Shown: one piece after another, positions 6,674 through 14,241 of the stretch
How positions within the stretch are numbered: the stretch's first letter is position 1
How the letters are laid out: each line of letters begins with the position of its first letter
NCBI GenBank assembly: GCA_949373085.1
Contig: CASICJ010000021.1
Location: forward strand, 1 to 51,214
Source: an uncultured Verrucomicrobiales bacterium
Lineage (GTDB): Bacteria > Verrucomicrobiota > Verrucomicrobiia > Verrucomicrobiales > Akkermansiaceae
Direction: 5' to 3'
Length of the DNA stretch: 51,214 nt
The notes under the pieces: generated by a model
Told to the model about the DNA's origin: nothing
Databases searched by the model: none
Seen by the model: only the letters and a program-made list of their open reading frames with translations
Program-made: the position numbers and the translations under genes

Positions 6674-8803
6674 ATGGAACCATTTCTTTATCAAAGTATC
6701 GGCGGTGGGATCATATTTCTCGTAGGAATGATTTTTGCGTGGCGGCAGGGATACTTGGGATGGAGTGGACGGGGATTATGGCATCTCCTATTGTGTCTTG
6801 GAGTATATTTCCTCTTTTTGGGAATGACGGCATTTCTTCAGTTTGTACCGATGGAAGAAGCTCCGGCACAAGCATACAAGGGCGGGGCTGAACACGTCCT
6901 AGGCAGTGAGGGGAAGACGCGTGGGACAAAATTAGATTATGGAATCATGATCGGATATTTCGCAATCATTCTCATCGTGGGGACTTGGTTTGGGCGCCGC
7001 CAAAAGACGACGAAAGATTTTTTCTTTGGAGGGCAGCGGTTCTCCGGTTGGCTCATTGGGTTTAGCTTGGTCGCGACCACGGTGGGATCGTACAGCTTTG
7101 TGAAATACTCAAACAAGGGGTTTGGATATGGACTCTCGAGCAGCCAGTCGTATCTCAATGACTGGATCTGGTTGCCATTGTTATTATTCGGCTGGTTGCC
7201 GATTTTGTATTTTTCACGGGTGACTTCGATTCCGGAGTACTTTGGCCGGCGGTTTAATTCGAAGGTGCGATTTTGGGCTACGATGTGTGTGCTAGTTTAT
7301 TTGGTCGGATACGTTGGGGTCAATCTTTTCACTATGGGGAAAGTGCTCAATGCCTTGTTGGGCTGGCCGATTCCGACAGCGGCACTCATTGTGGCTGTGA
7401 TTTCAGCGACCTATGTGACGGCGGGTGGACAGACCAGCGTGATCATGACTGACCTCTTCCAGGGTGTCATGCTGCTCTTTACAGGAGGTTTGATTCTTTA
7501 TTTGGGGATTGATTACCTCGGTGGATTTGGGGCCTTTTGGGAGAATTTGCCAAGGGGACACCGGACCGCTTTCCCAAATTTTAATGAAGACCCGGGCTTT
7601 CCAAGTGTGGGGATTTTCTGGCAAGACGGTATTGCCAACACTGCCATGTTTTATTTTCTCAATCAGGGGATGGTGATGCGGTTCCTGGCCGCAAATTCGC
7701 TGCGAGAGTCGCGTAAGGCAGCCGTTGGAATGGTCGTGATTTTAATGGTGGTGGCAGCATGTGTCGTGGGTGGCGGTGGTTGGATTGCGCGTGCGATGGT
7801 GAACCACGGAGACTTGCCAAATACCGTGGAAGCGGGCCAAGCATTCTACGTCGCGACAGAATTGCTAAGTAGCCCCGGAGTTTTCGGGTTAGTTTTGGCC
7901 GCTTTGACAGCAGCTTTGATGTCGACAGTGGATACTCTGATAACGGCGGTAGCAGCAGTGGTCGTGAATGATGTTTACAAGCCCTACATCCGCCCTCAGG
8001 CCACCGAAGCGCAGATGATGAGAGCAGCCCGAGTAACGTCGGTTTCGGTGACGGTTTTTGGCGTTGTTCTCGTGCCTCTCTTCATGATGTTTGATTCCAT
8101 TTATGAAGCACATGGCGCATTCACGGCTGCAGTGACTCCTCCCCTGGTGGTGGCATTGTTGATGAGTGTGTTTTGGCGGCGTTTTACCGCCACCGCAGCG
8201 CTATGGACAATCGTCGGAGGCCTCATTGCCATCGGGATCTCGTTGTTTGTGCCGGAGGTCATCAAACCTTTTGCGCAGGGAGTGCCCATGAAGGATGCGG
8301 GAGATGGGATATTTGATGGCATGAAGCAATTCAAATACATGCGGGCGTTCTATGGGCTGGTGGTCTGTTCGACCATCGGGGTGATAGTGACATTATTGAC
8401 CAAGCCGGAGTCTGCGGAGCGGCAAAAAGGCCTGGTGTGGGGAACGGTTGCGGATGCCATCAAACGCTACAAAGGGTCCGCAGGATCCGAGCATGAGATC
8501 GTTGAAGCAAAAGCGATGGTAGAGCGCCTGGAAGAAGAGCCAGAATTGTGCGGAGAGGCAAAGTTGGCAGGGGTCACTATTTCCCGGGCGTTGGCAGACG
8601 ATCTGGGCGCGGCCTGTGGTGACCTTGTTTATGTCAGCGACACTCGAAAGTGGTTGGGTGGGCTCCGGTCGAGCCACGCGGTTGTGATGGCAGTGTCCGG
8701 CGAAGAAGGCGGGCCAATCATCACGCTTGGGGCTGATACCTATGAGACAGTGGTGGTTCCGAAACGAGCGGAGAGAGCTGTGATAGTCCGGCGTTTGTAT
8801 TAA
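6674..8803 (+). CDS. Sodium:solute symporter (SSS family) with extra N-terminal helices and a C-terminal cytosolic tail
   Basis: 709 residues, longer than the usual 500-550 of SSS transporters. Two hydrophobic segments (residues about 8-30 and 40-58) precede the canonical core, which starts near residue 92 (YGIMIGYFAIILIVGTWFGR). The family pattern TTKDFFFGGQRFSGWLIGFS follows, then GSYSFVKYS, TSIPEYFGRRFN and an YVTAGGQTSVIMTDLFQG segment. About a dozen further membrane segments run to about residue 570. A hydrophilic tail of about 130 residues follows, with a small alpha/beta module starting ELCGEAKLAGVTISRAL. Na+-driven uptake of a sugar or organic solute is expected; substrate unknown. 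It follows the HAD phosphatase by 2 bp. The tail is not part of the core family and may be regulatory. Confidence 0.92.
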   Translation: MEPFLYQSIGGGIIFLVGMIFAWRQGYLGWSGRGLWHLLLCLGVYFLFLGMTAFLQFVPMEEAPAQAYKGGAEHVLGSEGKTRGTKLDYGIMIGYFAIILIVGTWFGRRQKTTKDFFFGGQRFSGWLIGFSLVATTVGSYSFVKYSNKGFGYGLSSSQSYLNDWIWLPLLLFGWLPILYFSRVTSIPEYFGRRFNSKVRFWATMCVLVYLVGYVGVNLFTMGKVLNALLGWPIPTAALIVAVISATYVTAGGQTSVIMTDLFQGVMLLFTGGLILYLGIDYLGGFGAFWENLPRGHRTAFPNFNEDPGFPSVGIFWQDGIANTAMFYFLNQGMVMRFLAANSLRESRKAAVGMVVILMVVAACVVGGGGWIARAMVNHGDLPNTVEAGQAFYVATELLSSPGVFGLVLAALTAALMSTVDTLITAVAAVVVNDVYKPYIRPQATEAQMMRAARVTSVSVTVFGVVLVPLFMMFDSIYEAHGAFTAAVTPPLVVALLMSVFWRRFTATAALWTIVGGLIAIGISLFVPEVIKPFAQGVPMKDAGDGIFDGMKQFKYMRAFYGLVVCSTIGVIVTLLTKPESAERQKGLVWGTVADAIKRYKGSAGSEHEIVEAKAMVERLEEEPELCGEAKLAGVTISRALADDLGAACGDLVYVSDTRKWLGGLRSSHAVVMAVSGEEGGPIITLGADTYETVVVPKRAERAVIVRRLY

Positions 8804-8805
8804 TC

Positions 8806-9044
8806 GACTGACTGCTAGGAGGCCTACTCAACCACTACAGACGAGCGGCGTGAACGTCATCCGAGTTTTGAGACACTACGAGATTTCTTACTCACAGCAC
8901 TTCCTCACTGTCGCCACTGGGAAGACTCGCGTAGTTATAACGTCGAGGAAGACGGCGGCGGTGAGCCAGCTTCTCCCCCCTCTGCTCAGGTCCAAAGGCG
9001 ACATCAAAGCCCTCCCGCCAAAAGCAAATTCCTAGCAGTCAGTC
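8806..9044. mobile_element. 239-bp segment with perfect 15-bp inverted ends (putative MITE-like element; right end is repeat copy F)
   Basis: GACTGACTGCTAGGA at 8806-8820 is the exact reverse complement of TCCTAGCAGTCAGTC at 9030-9044, which is the 3' end of repeat copy F. The interior has no coding potential I can support. It begins two bases after the symporter stop codon. No transposase is nearby, so if mobile it would be non-autonomous. Classification as a mobile element is inference; the inverted ends are seen directly. Apart from this segment, only the 150-base leader lies between the symporter and cysJ. Confidence 0.45.
8991..9040 (+). repeat. Dispersed intergenic repeat, copy F (best full-length copy)
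   Basis: 50 bases with both halves: TCCAAAGGCGACATCAA and AAGCAAATTCCTAGCAGTC. It matches copy G at 45 of 50 positions and copy H at 40 of 50, ungapped by eye. It lies 163 bases upstream of cysJ. Confidence 0.9.
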
Positions 9045-9130
9045 AGTAAAACCCCGATATCGAGGTCCCCGTAATCTGGGTCTGGGCGAATCAGGGTCAG
9101 AGCGGTCCAGGGGAGGGACGCTAATTTCGA

Positions 9131-9203
9131 TATAATTTGGGTTGATATTCGGAACAAATCGGTGACCATCCCTTTAATCAATACTTACTTGAGCAAGTAA
9201 CTC
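9131..9203 (+). promoter_or_regulatory. cysJIH leader with TATAAT box and start-proximal palindrome
   Basis: A TATAAT hexamer lies at 9131-9136 without a good -35 box at the expected distance. TACTTG (9186-9191) and CAAGTA (9194-9199) form a perfect inverted repeat with a 2-base spacer, ending four bases before the cysJ ATG. That position would suit an operator or a structure over the ribosome binding site; no purine-rich binding site is seen. The regulator is unknown. Confidence 0.3.
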
Positions 9204-10964
9204 ATGATTAAAATTCCAGATAACGCACCATTCGCTCCCGGAGAACGGGAGAATATGGAGAAATTGTTGTCGGGCCTAAGCCCTGAGCAGCAGATGTGGT
9301 TGAGTGCCCATTTGGCTCCTAGCAACACTGCGGTTACTCCTGTGGCCTCATCGCGACCGTTGACGATCCTCTACGGCACGGAGTCGGGTAACTGCGAGGA
9401 GTTGGCCGCGAAGAGCGCATTAATGGCCAAGAAGCGGGGGTTCAAGGCGAAGACCCGGAACATGGCAGAGGTCTCGGTGGGTGATCTTGCCGGGATTGAG
9501 ACCCTGCTGGTGATCGTGAGTACTTGGGGGGAAGGCGATCCGCCGGAGACCGCGGTGACGTTCCACAAAGAGTTCATGGCTGCCGACTTCCGCCTGGAGA
9601 AGACCAAGTTCTCGGTGTGTGCCCTTGGCGATACGAGCTACGAGGATTTCTGCGAGATCGGCAAGCAGGTCGACCGGAAGCTCGACGAGCTTGGTGCGAC
9701 GCGTTTAGTGGACCGTCAGGATTGTGACGTCGATTTTGATGATGATCACGGGGCCTGGCTTGAGCGGGTGTTTGTGTCGCTCGGCGAGGCATCCTCGAAT
9801 GGTGCGGCGGCGCCTGCCCCGGTGGCGCAACCAGCGGTGGAGTATGGAAAGAGGAATCCTTTTCCTTCTGAGGTCCTCGAGAAGGTCCTCCTGAATGGTG
9901 AAGGCACCAAGAAGGAGACCTGGCATCTTGAGATGAATCTAGAGGGGTCGGGCTTGGTTTATGAAGCCGGCGATTCGCTTGGTCTGATTGCTTACAATGC
10001 TCCCGACATCGTGGAGAGTGTTCTCGTGGCAACCGGGTTTGATAGAGCGACTAAAGTGACTTTGAAGAGCGGGGCGACGATGTCGCTGGGTGAGGCACTT
10101 AAGAGCTCCTTGGACATCACCGCGTTGTCGCGAGCTGTCGCAAAGAAGTATGCGGCCTTGAACGGTTCTGAGAAGCTAGCGGAGTTCCTCGGCGACGACA
10201 AAAAGGAGGAATTTCGCGATTATGTTGAGGGTCGGCAAATCGTGGATTTGTTCGAGGATTTTCCAGTCGGGAAAGCAACTCCAGAAGAGGTAGTGAAAAT
10301 CTTGCGCCCTCTTCCACCTCGGCTGTATTCGATCGCTTCCAGTCCGAATGCCAATCCGGGTGAGGTTCATCTGACGATTGCGGCGGTGCGTTACGATAGC
10401 CAAGGCAAATCTCGGAAGGGGGTAGCCTCGACCTGTGTTGCTGATTTGGTTTCGGAGGGGGATGCCATGTCGGTGTTCATTCAGCCCAACAAGCGCTTCC
10501 GTCTGCCGGTGAGTGCGGAAACGCCAGTGATCATGGTGGGGCCGGGAACGGGAATTGCGCCGTTCCGCGCTTTTATCGAAGAGCGAGGTGAGCAGGAAAG
10601 CGCCGGGAAGAGTTGGTTGTTCTTTGGCGATCAGCACTACATGTATGATTTCCTCTACCAGCTCGAGCTACAGGAGCACATGAAGAGTGGCGCTTTGACC
10701 CGATTGGACGTGGCGTTTTCACGGGATCAGCCGGAGAAAATTTATGTGCAGGACCGCATGCGGGAGAAGGCTGCTGATCTCTATATGTGGTTGGAGTCTG
10801 GAGCTTACTTCTACGTGTGTGGCGACGCAAGCAGGATGGCGGGAGATGTTCATGAGGCCCTACTCGACATTGTTTCGGAGCATGGCGGGAAGAGCCGCGA
10901 GGATGCTGAAGCATTTGTGGAGCAATTAAAAAAGGACGGACGCTATCAACGCGACGTCTACTAA
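9204..10964 (+). CDS. cysJ: NADPH-sulfite reductase flavoprotein (alpha) subunit
   Basis: 586-residue diflavin reductase that passes electrons from NADPH via FAD and FMN to the sulfite reductase hemoprotein. The FMN-flavodoxin domain has ILYGTESGNCEELA (about residues 52-66), STWGEGDPP and ALGDTSYEDFC. A connecting region leads to the FAD domain (RLYSIASSP near 373, then GVASTCVADL) and the NADP-binding domain (GPGTGIAPFRAF near 445; YVCGDASRMAGDV). It ends with KKDGRYQRDVY, the aromatic C-terminus typical of CysJ. Length fits the family (E. coli about 599). It is first in the cysJIH operon, 20 bp before cysI. The ATG is followed by an N-terminal extension like that of other CysJ proteins. 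Confidence 0.96.
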   Translation: MIKIPDNAPFAPGERENMEKLLSGLSPEQQMWLSAHLAPSNTAVTPVASSRPLTILYGTESGNCEELAAKSALMAKKRGFKAKTRNMAEVSVGDLAGIETLLVIVSTWGEGDPPETAVTFHKEFMAADFRLEKTKFSVCALGDTSYEDFCEIGKQVDRKLDELGATRLVDRQDCDVDFDDDHGAWLERVFVSLGEASSNGAAAPAPVAQPAVEYGKRNPFPSEVLEKVLLNGEGTKKETWHLEMNLEGSGLVYEAGDSLGLIAYNAPDIVESVLVATGFDRATKVTLKSGATMSLGEALKSSLDITALSRAVAKKYAALNGSEKLAEFLGDDKKEEFRDYVEGRQIVDLFEDFPVGKATPEEVVKILRPLPPRLYSIASSPNANPGEVHLTIAAVRYDSQGKSRKGVASTCVADLVSEGDAMSVFIQPNKRFRLPVSAETPVIMVGPGTGIAPFRAFIEERGEQESAGKSWLFFGDQHYMYDFLYQLELQEHMKSGALTRLDVAFSRDQPEKIYVQDRMREKAADLYMWLESGAYFYVCGDASRMAGDVHEALLDIVSEHGGKSREDAEAFVEQLKKDGRYQRDVY

Positions 10965-10984
10965 AGCAATAACGATCCAAGACG

Positions 10985-12712
10985 ATGAGTGACGAAAAAA
11001 AGTTGGCTGCCAACGAGGGGATCAAGACCCGGAGTAACTTCTTGCGGGGAACGATCGCAGAAGGCCTGGGAGATTTGTCGACCGGAGGGTTGTGCGCTGA
11101 CGATCAGCAGTTGATCAAGTTTCACGGGAGCTATCAGCAGGACGACCGCGATATCCGTGCGGCCCGTCGGAAGCACAAGCTGGAGAAGGCATACTCCTTC
11201 ATGATCCGGATCCGGGTGCCTGCTGGTGTTTCGACCGCCCAGCAGTGGCTGGAAATGGACCGGATGTGCGAGCAGTTCGGGAACGGCGACTTCAAGCTGA
11301 CCACTCGTCAGGCCTATCAGTTGCACGGGATCATTAAGACGAATTTGAAGCGGACGATCAAGGAGATCAACAATACCGCGATGGACACGATTGCTGCCTG
11401 TGGCGACGTGAACCGGAATGTGATGTGCAACGTGAATCCCGAGAAGTCGGAGCTTCATGCGGATGTCCTGAAGATGTCCGAGGATCTCAGTGCTCATCTC
11501 ACGCCGGCGACCGGTGCTTATCACGAGATCTGGCTAGACGGAGAGAAGGTTGAATCGAGTGAAGGAGTGGAGGAGCCGATCTATGGAAAGACCTACTTGC
11601 CACGAAAGTTCAAAATTACGGTGGCGGTGCCGCCAAGTAACGATGTAGATATTTTCGCCCATGATTTATCGTTCATTGCGATTTCCGGTCCAAAGGGCCT
11701 GGAAGGATTCAATGTGGCAGTTGGCGGTGGCATGGGGATGACTCATGGAGACGAGAAGACCTTTCCGCGATTGGCTGATGTGATCGGCTTTGTACCGACC
11801 AACAAAGTGGTGGATTTGGCAGAGAAAGTCGTGACGGTGCAGCGGGACTTCGGTGATCGGGAAGAGCGGAAACACGCCCGGATGAAGTACACGATCGATG
11901 ATCGTGGCGTGGAATGGTTCGTGGGTGAATTGGAGTCTCGACTTGGCTACAAGCTGGAGCCGACCCGAGATTTCAAGTTTACCCACAATGGCGACGATTT
12001 TGGCTGGCACGAGAATGCGGACGGGACCTGGAACTATGTGATGTATCTTCCAGGTGGACGCGTGCAGGACCGACCAGGCGCCAATATCCGGACTGGATTG
12101 CGGGAGATTGCGGAGCTGATGGATGGAGAGTTTCGTCTGACTCCGAATCAGAACGTCGCGCTTGCGTTGATCAAGCCGGAGCAGAAGGCGGCGATTGAAG
12201 AGTTGGTTGAAAAATATGGTCTCAGTGATCCGCTGCGGCTCAGTGGGCTGCGTCTCAATTCGATTTCTTGCGTAGCGTTACCTACCTGCTCCTTGGCCTT
12301 GGCGGAAGCTGAGCGCTATTTGCCGGATGTGATCGGGCAGTTGGAGGAGGTTTTGGACGAAGCGGGATTGCGCAGCGATGCGATTACCATCCGGATGACC
12401 GGTTGCCCGAACGGGTGTGCCCGGCCGTATATCGCGGAGATCGGTTTCGTGGGACGTGGGCCGGATCGCTATAACCTCTACCTCGGAGCCGGCTTCGTTG
12501 GTGATCGGTTGAGTAAGCTCTGGCGCAAGGACGTCAAGGGAACGGAGATCAAGGAACTGCTGACACCGGTGATTCAGGATTACGCGGAGAGCCGTGAGGA
12601 CGGCGAGCGCTTTGGAGATTTTGTGATTCGAGCCGGCTACGTGGAGGCGACCAAGGAGGGTCGAGATTTTCATGCGAACATCGAGGATGCCTCGGTGTCT
12701 GCAAACGCATAG
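10985..12712 (+). CDS. cysI: Sulfite reductase hemoprotein (beta) subunit
   Basis: 575-residue siroheme/[4Fe-4S] enzyme that reduces sulfite to sulfide with six electrons from CysJ. The cluster and siroheme ligands are Cys429, Cys435, Cys474 and Cys478 (CVALPTC and TGCPNGC). This C-x5-C, x38, C-x3-C spacing is that of CysI-type reductases. Two ferredoxin-like half-domains are present (start near GSYQQDDRDIRAARR, and ANIRTGLREIAELMDGEFRL), with substrate-binding residues such as LTTRQAYQLHG. It is cytosolic, 20 bp after cysJ and 4 bp before cysH. The cofactor siroheme may depend on the CbiX-like protein upstream. No lesions seen. Confidence 0.97.
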   Translation: MSDEKKLAANEGIKTRSNFLRGTIAEGLGDLSTGGLCADDQQLIKFHGSYQQDDRDIRAARRKHKLEKAYSFMIRIRVPAGVSTAQQWLEMDRMCEQFGNGDFKLTTRQAYQLHGIIKTNLKRTIKEINNTAMDTIAACGDVNRNVMCNVNPEKSELHADVLKMSEDLSAHLTPATGAYHEIWLDGEKVESSEGVEEPIYGKTYLPRKFKITVAVPPSNDVDIFAHDLSFIAISGPKGLEGFNVAVGGGMGMTHGDEKTFPRLADVIGFVPTNKVVDLAEKVVTVQRDFGDREERKHARMKYTIDDRGVEWFVGELESRLGYKLEPTRDFKFTHNGDDFGWHENADGTWNYVMYLPGGRVQDRPGANIRTGLREIAELMDGEFRLTPNQNVALALIKPEQKAAIEELVEKYGLSDPLRLSGLRLNSISCVALPTCSLALAEAERYLPDVIGQLEEVLDEAGLRSDAITIRMTGCPNGCARPYIAEIGFVGRGPDRYNLYLGAGFVGDRLSKLWRKDVKGTEIKELLTPVIQDYAESREDGERFGDFVIRAGYVEATKEGRDFHANIEDASVSANA

Positions 12713-12716
12713 AACG

Positions 12717-13451
12717 ATGGAAGCTAGCAAACAAGTGGGCCAAAAGATTGATGTTGAAGCATTGTCCGAGGTGTTAAGTCCTCTTTCGGTGGGAGACCGG
12801 ATCAAGTATTTGGGTGAGCACTTTACCGACCGGGTTGTCGCGACGACAAGTTTCGGTCTGCAGGCTTCGGTGATGTTGCATTTGATGAAGACCCACGCTC
12901 CGGATGTGCCGGTGGTATTTGTGGATACCGGCTATCTTTTTCCGGAGACTTATCGATACGCGGAGGCGTTGGAGAATCAGCTTGGGATGCAGGCGACGGT
13001 CTATTCGGCGCAAATGACACCAGCCAGACAGGAGGCGCTACTCGGGCGTCTTTGGGAAAAAGGCGAGGTGGAGGCGGAGCAATATGGTCGGATCAACAAG
13101 ATTGAGCCCATGAGCCGTGCCTTGCAGGAGTTGGGCGGTGATATCTGGATCAGTGGTTTGCGGCGTTCCCATTCCAAGACGAGAGCGCAACGCGGTGTGG
13201 TCGAGCAACAATCACGTACCACAAAAATTTATCCTATTCTCGAGTGGAATGACGATCAGGTGGAGGAATACATGACGCGTCATAATCTGCCGCCGCATCC
13301 GCTGGCAGGCCAAGGTTACGTTTCCATGGGAGATTGGCATTCCACCAAGCCCTTGGAAAAGGGTGAGACGGCGGAAGAGACGCGATTTAACGGCGAGAAA
13401 TACGAGTGTGGATTGCACCTCGACTCCGGCGTGCAGGACTTCCAGATTTAA
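12717..13451 (+). CDS. cysH: Phosphoadenylylsulfate (PAPS) reductase
   Basis: 244 residues from the ATG at 12717, four bases after the cysI stop; an upstream alternative start would run inside cysI and is less likely. The adenine-nucleotide alpha-hydrolase fold shows TTSFGLQASVMLHL (P-loop-like), VVFVDTGYLFPETYRYAE, SGLRRSHSKTRA and the C-terminal catalytic ECGLH (Cys231). The paired cysteines that bind a [4Fe-4S] cluster in APS reductases are absent (the matching segment reads YGRINKIEPMSRAL). This points to a thioredoxin-dependent PAPS reductase, so an APS kinase must be encoded elsewhere. Third gene of cysJIH; together they take activated sulfate to sulfide. Confidence 0.93.
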   Translation: MEASKQVGQKIDVEALSEVLSPLSVGDRIKYLGEHFTDRVVATTSFGLQASVMLHLMKTHAPDVPVVFVDTGYLFPETYRYAEALENQLGMQATVYSAQMTPARQEALLGRLWEKGEVEAEQYGRINKIEPMSRALQELGGDIWISGLRRSHSKTRAQRGVVEQQSRTTKIYPILEWNDDQVEEYMTRHNLPPHPLAGQGYVSMGDWHSTKPLEKGETAEETRFNGEKYECGLHLDSGVQDFQI

Positions 13452-13481
13452 TGAATCGTTGATAGAAAATTCAATTGTTCC

Positions 13482-13940
13482 CATTCGCCCTTTCTCATCG
13501 AACGTGGCGTCGTTTGGTGGGTTCAATCTTCGGCCTTCATACATGGCCGCGACGATATGACTCGCATCCGTGCGGATGACACGTCGCCCGCCGTAGTCGG
13601 CCCCTTCGCAGACAAGGATATCACCGTTCGCATCAAATTTGATTCCGTTGGACATTCCGCTTGGTGAACGAAAGGTGAATGTCTTCCCCGTTTTTGGATT
13701 GAACTTCCAGAAATGCCCGGCGTAGATTTCACCGGTTTCGGTTACAGCCTGATGTGAAAACGTGATATCGCTGAAATAGACCACCCCGTCCGGAGCCACA
13801 CAGAATCCTTTGGTCAGCATGATTCCTTCGAACAGTTTTCCCAGTTTGGCATTCGACGAAATAATCTGATCTTGAGCCATGGTGAAGTATGGACTCACGA
13901 TCAAAACGGACAACAACACGGAGTATCGAAAGGATGGCAT
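13482..13940 (-). pseudogene. SMP-30/gluconolactonase-like gene, 3' half missing
   Basis: From the ATG at 13940 the minus strand encodes a signal peptide and the first half of an SMP-30/LRE beta-propeller: GFCVAPDGVVYFSD, GHFWKFNPKTGKTFTF, GMSNGIKFDANGDILVCEGA, GGRRVIRTD, LNPPNDATFDEKGRM. Homology stops there at about residue 153, where family members continue with 'YFTDPRY'-like strands for another 150-200 residues. The frame stays open into the antisense of cysH (to 13212), giving an artificial tail. The break lies between the cysH stop (13451) and about 13482. The fragment cannot form a complete propeller and is probably a pseudogene, truncated by the rearrangement that placed cysH next to it. 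Confidence 0.8.
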
Positions 13941-14241
13941 GAATAATTCCTTGGGCGTTACGGGAGAATTTGGAACTGTCTATTACTTCTGCATTTTAGT
14001 ATAGAAATGATGCTGGCAAATCCCCAACAAATGCCGCTGTGGATGTTCTGGTAAGGCCAGCGACGCGGAATTCCGGACATGACAAAACCGATGTGCCCGC
14101 GCGGGCACGAATCAGCAAAGGCGACATCAAGGCCCTACCGCCAAAATCAAATTCCTAGCAGTCAGGATTACAAATTGGGCGGAGTCTTCGGTTGCAGACG
14201 CTAGTAGATCGGGGTAAGCTAACCGTTCCGCCCCAACTGAT
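13941..14241. other. Divergent intergenic region with repeat copy G and a leader inverted repeat
   Basis: No gene. It holds repeat copy G. TTGGGCGGA (14175-14183) can pair with TCCGCCCCAA (14227-14236), one bulged base, so that the right arm covers the region just before the ATG at 14242. Promoters for both directions must lie here, but none could be assigned. Confidence 0.45.
14114..14163 (+). repeat. Dispersed intergenic repeat, copy G (full length)
   Basis: It has GCAAAGGCGACATCAAG in the 5' half and CAAATTCCTAGCAGTC at the 3' end; 45 of 50 positions match copy F. It ends 78 bases before the PVC giant gene. Confidence 0.9.

Noticed and set aside
9042..9203. SAM, cobalamin or other known riboswitch before cysJ or the CbiX-like gene
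   Set aside because: No conserved box sequences of these riboswitches were recognised; a covariance-model scan would be needed to exclude them.
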